Shown here in pieces: positions 1 through 5,696 of a stretch of 5,696 nt of DNA. Made by a program: the position numbers and the translations under genes. Positions within the stretch are counted from its first letter, which is position 1. Each line of letters opens with the position of its first letter. The notes under the pieces are model-generated. The model searched no databases, was not told where the DNA came from, and worked only from the letters and a program-made list of their open reading frames with translations. The DNA is from Dysgonamonadaceae bacterium (GTDB lineage: Bacteria > Bacteroidota > Bacteroidia > Bacteroidales > Azobacteroidaceae): the NCBI GenBank assembly GCA_031282925.1, contig JAITCT010000121.1, positions 1-5,696 of the forward strand, read 5' to 3'.

Positions 1-26
1 AAAACCAGAGAGATAAGAGATTTCAT
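1..26 (-). CDS. 5' end of an unidentified gene running off the left edge (possible signal peptide)
   Basis: Only eight complete codons are in the window, reading MKSLISLV. The basic residue followed by hydrophobic residues resembles the start of a secretion signal, but this is too short to assign a function. The start is chosen because the ATG at 26-24 has an AAGGAA stretch directly upstream and because a TATATTTG box lies about 35 nt further upstream on the same strand (61-68), at the spacing seen for Bacteroidota genes. The gene would be transcribed divergently from guaB. It could also be a chance open frame, because the coding evidence is only 26 bases long. Confidence 0.45.
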
Positions 27-60
27 TTCCTTACAGTTTAGAGCGTTTTTATTTCGGCGG

Positions 61-68
61 CAAATATA
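61..68 (-). promoter_or_regulatory. Bacteroidota-type -7 promoter box for the left-edge gene
   Basis: On the minus strand these bases read TATATTTG, a full match to the TAnnTTTG -7 consensus of the Bacteroidota primary sigma factor. About 34 nt separate it from the ATG at 26. No convincing TTTG -33 element is seen at the usual distance. A perfect 12-bp palindrome (TGAAAATTTTCA, 71-82) sits just upstream and could be an operator or chance in AT-rich DNA. Confidence 0.45.
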
Positions 69-204
69 CGTGAAAATTTTCATATAATACGCAGGCAGGT
101 AAGAATAATTGAGAATCGAGAATCAGGGGAATTAACCGGCACGTACATATATGATCGCCTATAGGAGCAATGGTTTCGCTTGAAATTAATCGAACATTCC
201 AACC

Positions 205-319
205 AAGTAAGGGAGAAGCCATCTACCAAGTAAGGGAGAAGCCATCTACTAAGTAAGGGAGAAGCCGTCTCCTAAGTAAGGGAGAAGCCATCTACCAAGT
301 AAGGGAGAAGCCGTCTACC
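205..319. repeat. Five-unit 23-bp tandem repeat array
   Basis: Five head-to-tail units of exactly 23 bp start at 205, 228, 251, 274 and 297. Each begins with the invariant AAGTAAGGGAGAAGCC and ends with a variable RTCTMCY: ATCTACC, ATCTACT, GTCTCCT, ATCTACC, GTCTACC. A weak sixth unit may begin at 320 (AGGTAGCAGAG). Within each unit GGGAGA can pair with TCTMCY across a five-base AGCCR loop, leaving AAGTAA as a spacer. Because 23 is not a multiple of three, each plus-strand frame meets the TAA inside AAGTAA once every three units, so the array cannot encode a continuous repeat protein. It lies upstream of the guaB promoter. It is not a CRISPR array, because there are no unique spacers. Its function is unknown. 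Confidence 0.95.
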
Positions 320-359
320 AGGTAGCAGAGTCTAACGGCTTATGACTTGAAGAATTATT

Positions 360-398
360 GCGGACAGGCATATCGAAAGGCCAGATATGCATATCCGC
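360..398. repeat. Long imperfect inverted repeat (hairpin) in the intergenic region upstream of guaB
   Basis: Two 15-base arms (360-374 and 384-398) pair at 13 of 15 positions around a nine-base loop, GAAAGGCCA. The right arm also contains a perfect 12-bp palindrome, GATATGCATATC (384-395). The right arm is followed by a short TTTTA run, so on the plus strand it resembles a weak intrinsic terminator. No plus-strand gene ends just before it, however. It may instead be a repeat-family palindrome or a DNA-binding site. A smaller pair, CGTAAA (407-412) and TTTACG (422-427), follows. The function is unknown. Confidence 0.6.
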
Positions 399-490
399 TT
401 TTATATCGTAAACCGTAACCTTTTACGTTTATTTCCGGTATTTTTTATGCGGATACGCGAATTTATACCTGAAAAAACCAAAAAAACAAC

Positions 491-498
491 TATATTTG
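491..498 (+). promoter_or_regulatory. guaB promoter, Bacteroidota -7 box
   Basis: TATATTTG fully matches the TAnnTTTG -7 consensus. It ends 29 nt before the guaB ATG, which places the expected transcription start near 503-506 and gives a leader of about 20-25 nt. No clear TTTG -33 element is visible; the upstream DNA is an A-rich stretch. The leader is too short for a riboswitch and has no Shine-Dalgarno sequence, which is normal for this phylum. The tandem repeats and the hairpin lie upstream of this start and so are probably not in the guaB mRNA. Confidence 0.65.
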
Positions 499-515
499 CA
501 CGCAATAAAATCTAA

Positions 516-2006
<1,491 letters not shown>

Positions 2007-2092
2007 GGAAAATTGTACCGATTGTTGAAACAACGCGGTGTTGAAGGTATCGCAACGGTTGTGAAGTCAGTCATTGGCTCCGCCGAACGTTG

Positions 2093-2110
2093 TTTCCCGC
2101 GCAGGCGGCC
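2093..2110. repeat. Decayed partial copy of the intergenic palindromic repeat
   Basis: The 15 bases TTCCCGCGCAGGCGG (2094-2108) are identical to the core of the arms at 2121-2146 and 2170-2195, but the closing GGAAT is replaced by CC. A small secondary hairpin, GCAGG-CGG-CCTGC, overlaps it at 2101-2113. I read it as a degraded third copy of the same repeat family. Chance similarity is less likely given the adjacent copies. Confidence 0.5.
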
Positions 2111-2120
2111 TGCAACCGGC

Positions 2121-2195
2121 GTCATTCCCGCGCAGGCGGGAATCCCATGAAGATTCGTACATTTTACACGGGATTCCCGCCTGCGCGGGAATGAC
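2121..2195. repeat. Perfect 26-bp inverted repeat of two GTCATTCCCGC-type palindromic elements
   Basis: The arms at 2121-2146 and 2170-2195 are exact reverse complements over 26 bp and are separated by 23 bp. Each arm is itself palindromic: ATTCCCGC, loop GCAG, GCGGGAAT. The core matches the general ATTCCC-N8-GGGAAT form known from dRS3-type repeats of Neisseria, and similar repeats occur between genes in many bacterial phyla. The element lies between the convergent ends of guaB and the SPOR lipoprotein gene. The long stem could stop transcription from both sides, although neither side has a strong U tract (TTT only at 2196-2198). Its size and paired inverted structure resemble a small non-autonomous mobile palindrome. 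No transposase is present and no target-site duplication is clear. Confidence 0.9.
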
Positions 2196-2222
2196 TTTGT
2201 AGGGATAATCATTTCTTACTTC

Positions 2223-2684
2223 TCAATTCTTGTCAAGTATCCAGGCATCCTCAAATTCCGGATAATTTTTCCTGATGTTATCCCGCTCCATAGCGGCGTC
2301 GGTTTTATTGCCGAAAGTAGCCGCAATTACCCGGTACATACCTTTTTCGTTTTGAGCTAAAACCGCAGAATACCCCCTGCCTGTCATGCGTTCCTGCAAA
2401 GAAAGGGCATTCGTCTTGTTGGTAAAACTTCCGATAACTACGTTATACTGCTGAATGGAGGGGAAATTATCAACTACCGTGATTGTTTCCTTCAGAACAA
2501 TTGCCGAAGTTACAGCATCGGAAACTGTGGGCTTTTCTGCGAAAGTTACATTTGCTTCTTCCTGCAATTCTTTTGCTTTTGCCGCTTCATAAGCGGCTTT
2601 GTATGCACTTTCTTTGGATTTGCACGCATCCAGTGTAAACAAAGCGCAAACAACTAAAATTCCCAATAAATACTTTGATTTCAT
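2223..2684 (-). CDS. SPOR-domain lipoprotein
   Basis: A 153-residue predicted envelope lipoprotein. Residues 1-20 form a signal peptide (MKSK followed by a hydrophobic stretch) ending in the lipobox LDAC, with Cys21 as the predicted lipidated residue. Residues 22-44 are a Lys/Ala/Glu-rich helical segment (KSKESAYKAAYEAAKAKELQ). A short linker follows, then a C-terminal SPOR domain at about 78-151. That domain shows the typical YNVVIGSF first strand, the helix NALSLQERMTGRGY, the strand GMYRVIAATF and a second helix with AAMERDNIRKNYP. SPOR domains bind peptidoglycan glycan strands lacking stem peptides, often at division sites, so a cell-wall role in the periplasm is inferred. The gene starts 47 bp after hisB with no clear TAnnTTTG box between them, so read-through from the his genes is plausible. 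The exact cellular role is unknown. Confidence 0.88.
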   Translation of the reverse strand: MKSKYLLGILVVCALFTLDACKSKESAYKAAYEAAKAKELQEEANVTFAEKPTVSDAVTSAIVLKETITVVDNFPSIQQYNVVIGSFTNKTNALSLQERMTGRGYSAVLAQNEKGMYRVIAATFGNKTDAAMERDNIRKNYPEFEDAWILDKN

Positions 2685-2731
2685 AATTGTAACATTTTAA
2701 TATTTTTGACTGTATATGATATTTTTCCAAT

Positions 2732-3850
2732 TCATAACGCTCCTTTTGTAGAGGGCAATTCAAAATTAAAAATATCCCGTTTGGCCGCCATTTTAACAGC
2801 CCGGGCAAATCCTTTGAAAATACTTTCGATTTTGTGGTGTTCGTTGTCGCCTTCCGCTCGAATGTTCAAATTCATTTTAGCCGCATCGCTCAGGGATTTA
2901 AAGAAGTGCATGAACATTTCCGCCGGCACATCGCCGATTTTTTCCCGTTTGAATGCGGCGTTCCAAACCAGCCACGGCCGGCCGCCAAAATCCAGCGCAA
3001 CTAAACAAACGCTTTCATCCATAGGCAAATAAAAACCATAGCGTTCGATTCCCCGCTTGTCGCCTAAGGCTTGAAACAAAGCCTCGCCCAAAGCAATGCC
3101 CGTATCTTCAATCGTATGGTGTTCATCTACTTCCAAATCGCCTTTCGCCCGTATGGTCAAATCCATTCCGGCATGTTTCCCGATTTGTTCCAGCATGTGG
3201 TCGAAAAAATGCAACCCGGTTGATACCGAAGTTCTCCCGTTCCCGTCCAAATTGATTTCCACGTAAATATTCGTTTCTTTGGTGGTGCGCTGAATAACGG
3301 CGCGGCGTTCTTTTGCAAAAAGAAACTCCGAAATTTTGTTCCAGTCCGCAGTTGCCAGGGCGCAAACAGGCTTCAGGGATTCGTTTTGTTCCAAAAGCGA
3401 TTCGTCATTGTAAAGGATGGCTTTGCAACCCAAATTTTTCGCTAATTCCACATCCGTCTGACGGTCGCCGATGACAAAAGAATTTGCCAGGTCGTAATCG
3501 CCCGTCAGGTATTCCGTCAGCATGGCGGTTCCCGGCTTCCGTGTCGGTAAGTTGTCTTCCGGCAAAGAGCGGTCAATAAATATTCTGTCGAAAGTAATAC
3601 CTTCGTTTCGGAATATGTCCAGCATTTTCCGCTGTACGGCTTCAAAGTTTTCCAGGGGATAAGCGGGCGTTCCCAAACCGTCCTGATTGCTCACGATAAC
3701 CAGTTCAAAATCAAGTTTTTTATGGATACAATACAAGTTCCGTATCACGGCCGGCGTAAATGCCAGCTGTTCCGGACTGTCAACCTGAAAAGTTACCGGA
3801 GGTTCGACAATCAAAGTCCCGTCACGATCAATAAACAATACCCGTTTCAT
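2732..3850 (-). CDS. hisB: Bifunctional histidinol-phosphatase / imidazoleglycerol-phosphate dehydratase
   Basis: A cytoplasmic enzyme for two histidine-pathway steps: dehydration of imidazoleglycerol phosphate and dephosphorylation of histidinol phosphate. Its 372 residues are close to the fused enterobacterial HisB (about 355). The N-terminal HAD phosphatase (about 1-165) has DRDGT with Asp8 and Asp10, VSNQDGLG (53-60), Lys105 in RKPG and IGDRQTD (127-133). The C-terminal dehydratase (about 183-372) has the metal-binding motifs HFFDHMLEQ (214-222), [17 protein letters not shown] (242-258) and [12 protein letters not shown] (335-346). Oddly, the phosphatase loop 93-106 ([14 protein letters not shown]) has none of the Cys/His residues that bind zinc in E. 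coli HisB. The ATG overlaps the hisC stop by four bases (ATGA), indicating translational coupling. The ending LPSTKGAL is typical of the family. The assignment is firm. Confidence 0.97.
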   Translation of the reverse strand: MKRVLFIDRDGTLIVEPPVTFQVDSPEQLAFTPAVIRNLYCIHKKLDFELVIVSNQDGLGTPAYPLENFEAVQRKMLDIFRNEGITFDRIFIDRSLPEDNLPTRKPGTAMLTEYLTGDYDLANSFVIGDRQTDVELAKNLGCKAILYNDESLLEQNESLKPVCALATADWNKISEFLFAKERRAVIQRTTKETNIYVEINLDGNGRTSVSTGLHFFDHMLEQIGKHAGMDLTIRAKGDLEVDEHHTIEDTGIALGEALFQALGDKRGIERYGFYLPMDESVCLVALDFGGRPWLVWNAAFKREKIGDVPAEMFMHFFKSLSDAAKMNLNIRAEGDNEHHKIESIFKGFARAVKMAAKRDIFNFELPSTKGAL

Positions 3851-4893
3851 TTGTTCAATTCATTGGAAAATTCTTTTAAGGCGGCAATTAGAGCGCTGTT
3901 TTCATCCGGCGTCCCTACGGTAATCCGCAGGCAGTTATCGCACAGCGGAATTTTGCTCCGGTTTCGGACAATAATTCCTTTTTCCGTTAAAAAACGGCAG
4001 GTTTTATCGGCATCCCTTACTTTGACCAAGAGAAAATTAGCGTCCGATTTGTATATTTTTTCCACCACAGGCAGGGTTTTCAACGATTCCGCAAGCGGTT
4101 CGCGCGCTTTGAGAATCATTTCCACCCATTCGTTTTTCCGGTTTACGGCATTCAGTGCGTCAAGCGCTTTGTTCTGTGTCAGCGTATTAACATTATACGG
4201 ATATTTCACTTTGTTGAACAGGGCGATGATTTTTTCCGAAGCAAAAGCCAGTCCGCAACGCATGGAAGCCAAGCCCCATGCTTTGGAAAGCGTTTGCAGG
4301 ACAATGAGGTTTGCGTAATTATCCAGTTCCTTTAACCAGGTTGGCCCGGTCGAAAAATCAATATACGCTTCGTCAATAACAACAATGCCGTTGAAATTTT
4401 GCATGACTATCAACATTTCTTCACGCTTCATCAAATTTCCCGAAGGGTTGTTCGGCGAACAGAGGAAAATCGCTTTTGTACGGCTGTCCGCAGCAGCCAG
4501 CATTTTGGAAGCATTTAACCGGAAATTTTCTTCCAGCGGCACCGGACGGTATTCTACGTCGTTAATGTCCGCTGCGACTTTATACATGCCGTAGGTAGGC
4601 TCCATAGCCACGACATTGTCTTCACGCGGTTCACAAAAAATCCTGAAAACCAAATCTATAGCTTCATCGCTTCCATTGCCGGCCATGATTTGTGCGGGAC
4701 GCACTTGCTTTATTCCGGCTATTTTTTCTTTCAGTGTACGTTGCAGGGGGTCAGGATAGCGGTTCAATCCCTGGTTATAAGGATTTTCATTGGCGTCTAA
4801 ATGGACGGAAGCCACGCCTTGAAACTCGTCTCTTGCGCAGGAGTAAGGTTGGAGATGATAAATATTTCTACGAACAAACAATTCCGGATTCAT
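3847..4893 (-). CDS. hisC: Histidinol-phosphate aminotransferase
   Basis: A PLP-dependent fold-type I aminotransferase that converts imidazole-acetol phosphate and glutamate to histidinol phosphate and 2-oxoglutarate. The 348 residues match the family length. Visible motifs are LDANENPY (32-39), GNGSDEAID (72-80), SPNNPSG (146-152), the PLP-contacting DEAY (174-177), [14 protein letters not shown] with the Schiff-base Lys204 and phosphate-binding Arg212, and the substrate-carboxylate Arg323 in CLRITVG. All key residues are present. The start at 4893 gives the expected N-terminus and lies about 20 nt after a TACATTTG box. The short leader leaves no room for a his leader-peptide attenuator or a T-box. 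hisB follows with a 4-nt overlap, so the two are certainly one transcript. hisG and hisD, the usual partners, are not upstream in this window. Confidence 0.97.
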   Translation of the reverse strand: MNPELFVRRNIYHLQPYSCARDEFQGVASVHLDANENPYNQGLNRYPDPLQRTLKEKIAGIKQVRPAQIMAGNGSDEAIDLVFRIFCEPREDNVVAMEPTYGMYKVAADINDVEYRPVPLEENFRLNASKMLAAADSRTKAIFLCSPNNPSGNLMKREEMLIVMQNFNGIVVIDEAYIDFSTGPTWLKELDNYANLIVLQTLSKAWGLASMRCGLAFASEKIIALFNKVKYPYNVNTLTQNKALDALNAVNRKNEWVEMILKAREPLAESLKTLPVVEKIYKSDANFLLVKVRDADKTCRFLTEKGIIVRNRSKIPLCDNCLRITVGTPDENSALIAALKEFSNELNK

Positions 4894-4913
4894 TATAAAA
4901 TCGTTTTTTTATG

Positions 4914-4921
4914 CAAATGTA
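4914..4921 (-). promoter_or_regulatory. hisC promoter, Bacteroidota -7 box
   Basis: On the minus strand these bases read TACATTTG, a full match to TAnnTTTG, ending 20 nt before the hisC ATG. The predicted transcript start is near 4908, giving a leader of only about 15 nt. No clear TTTG -33 element is seen; the DNA upstream is a long A/T run. Its position in the 55-bp gap after the LiaF-like gene suggests that the hisCB transcript starts here and not only by read-through. Confidence 0.6.
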
Positions 4922-4948
4922 TATGATTTTTTTTATATAACGCACCTT

Positions 4949-5656
4949 TTATCCGAAACATTTGATTTCGCCGCCGCCGAACACGGCTTCCACTTCCATG
5001 TAAACCGTTTTGTCGCCGGCGGCTTCCGTTGCCTTGCGCGGCCTGTTGTCTGCGAATGAACCGAAAACGCCTGTTTTTTGCATGATAATATTCCAGTCGC
5101 CGGGAACATATACTGCAACGCTGCCGAACACAGCCGAAATTTTTACCTGTACGCTAACCTCCCGCGAGAGTTCCAGTTGCGTGAAATCCAGTTCCACGCT
5201 GCTGAAAACCGCACTGATTTCGATGGTTTTCACCTCCCTGTACGTCCATTTTTCCTTCGATCCGGTGAAAATATATTCCCTGCCGATATTTCCGTCGCCG
5301 GTTGAATTTTTGCGGTTATTTTCTCCGCAGGGTATGAAACGGCGCGTTTTTTTTGTCGCGGACTTCACAATGAAAAGAATCCCCGTCAAAATGATTATCA
5401 GCGGTAAAAAGAATTTACTGCCGTCAATGTTGAAAATTCGGGCTGATAAAAACAGCGTTCCCGCGGCTGTCAGAATAATACCCGCATTTTTATTGCCCGG
5501 CCGTTTGTCAAACAGCAATACTACTCCGATTCCAATCAGCAAGGCTTGCCAGGATATGACAATGTGGTAAATCGACCGGGGAAAACATCCCAAATTGTGA
5601 AACAGGAGAAAAACTCCTGCAAATAAAATAATGATTCCAAGTGTAATTTTTTTCAT
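4949..5656 (-). CDS. LiaF-like membrane protein with four N-terminal TM segments and a repeat-containing C-terminal domain
   Basis: A 235-residue predicted inner-membrane protein. The N-terminal half has four hydrophobic segments at about 4-20, 33-49, 57-73 and 82-98, in the arrangement of the LiaI/LiaF-like transmembrane region. A basic linker (about 99-115, KKTRR) precedes a soluble C-terminal domain. That domain contains four related rungs: ISAVFSSVELDF (147-158), ISAVFGSVAVYVP (173-185), TGVFGSFAD (195-203) and EAVFGGGEIKCF (223-234). This pattern is typical of the LiaF C-terminal (DUF2154-like) beta-solenoid fold. In Firmicutes LiaF is a negative regulator of a cell-envelope stress two-component system. 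Whether the Bacteroidota homologue does this is not known, and no kinase or regulator gene is in view. The start at 5656 follows an A-rich leader. An AGGAG lies about 20 nt upstream, too far to be an ordinary ribosome binding site. The promoter is probably beyond the right edge. Confidence 0.85.
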   Translation of the reverse strand: MKKITLGIIILFAGVFLLFHNLGCFPRSIYHIVISWQALLIGIGVVLLFDKRPGNKNAGIILTAAGTLFLSARIFNIDGSKFFLPLIIILTGILFIVKSATKKTRRFIPCGENNRKNSTGDGNIGREYIFTGSKEKWTYREVKTIEISAVFSSVELDFTQLELSREVSVQVKISAVFGSVAVYVPGDWNIIMQKTGVFGSFADNRPRKATEAAGDKTVYMEVEAVFGGGEIKCFG

Positions 5657-5696
5657 TTTTTTTACTGTTAGTTTACTCCTCGCGCCAACGGGGGCG

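Noticed and set aside
205..319. CRISPR array
   Set aside because: The units abut directly with no unique spacers, a 23-bp period is too short for repeat plus spacer, and no cas genes are nearby.
2007..2146. Plus-strand frame after guaB reading LKQRGVEGIATVV...GVIPAQAGIP
   Set aside because: It has no proper start and its end is repeat translation. It is not an extension of guaB, which ends at a TAG with the usual family C-terminus.
3722..4318. 198-codon plus-strand open frame across the hisC/hisB junction
   Set aside because: It is antisense to two conserved enzymes and has low-complexity Ser/Arg/Phe composition with no domain.
5010..5570. 186-codon plus-strand open frame opposite the LiaF-like gene
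   Set aside because: The minus-strand frame has coherent TM segments and the AVFG repeats, whereas this frame has neither a domain nor start signals.
5673..5696. Possible C-terminal tail of an upstream gene (RPRWREE then TAA on the minus strand)
   Set aside because: Only seven codons are visible and another frame also ends nearby (at 5670-5672), so the reading frame cannot be decided from this window.

Overview
The window looks like ordinary chromosomal DNA from a member of the Bacteroidota, most likely the order Bacteroidales. Three points support this. Promoter-like TAnnTTTG boxes lie before guaB (TATATTTG) and hisC (TACATTTG). Starts have A-rich leaders with little or no Shine-Dalgarno. 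There is also a bifunctional HisB, together with a lipoprotein carrying a SPOR domain. I cannot name a genus from the sequence.

Layout. Positions 1-26 hold the first codons of a minus-strand gene that runs off the left edge. A divergent intergenic region of about 500 bp follows. It contains an array of five 23-bp tandem repeats (205-319), a long imperfect hairpin (360-398) and the guaB promoter. guaB (IMP dehydrogenase, 528-2006, plus strand) is complete. The 216-bp gap between the convergent genes holds a perfect 26-bp inverted repeat built from two copies of a widespread GTCATTCCCGC...GCGGGAAT repeat, plus a decayed third copy. The rest is on the minus strand and reads right to left: a LiaF-like membrane protein (5656-4949), hisC (4893-3847), hisB (3850-2732, overlapping hisC by 4 nt) and a SPOR-domain lipoprotein (2684-2223).

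How the genes work together. HisC and the two domains of HisB catalyse three consecutive late steps of histidine synthesis: IGP dehydratase, then the aminotransferase, then histidinol-phosphate phosphatase. They are translationally coupled behind their own promoter. hisG and hisD are not beside them in this window. guaB commits IMP to GMP synthesis and is an unrelated locus on the opposite strand. The lipoprotein and the LiaF-like protein are envelope proteins with no evident metabolic link to histidine.

I found no clear new biological system. All complete genes fall in known families. The least explained parts are the 23-bp tandem array, whose units each split into a spacer plus a possible small hairpin, and the paired inverted repeat after guaB.
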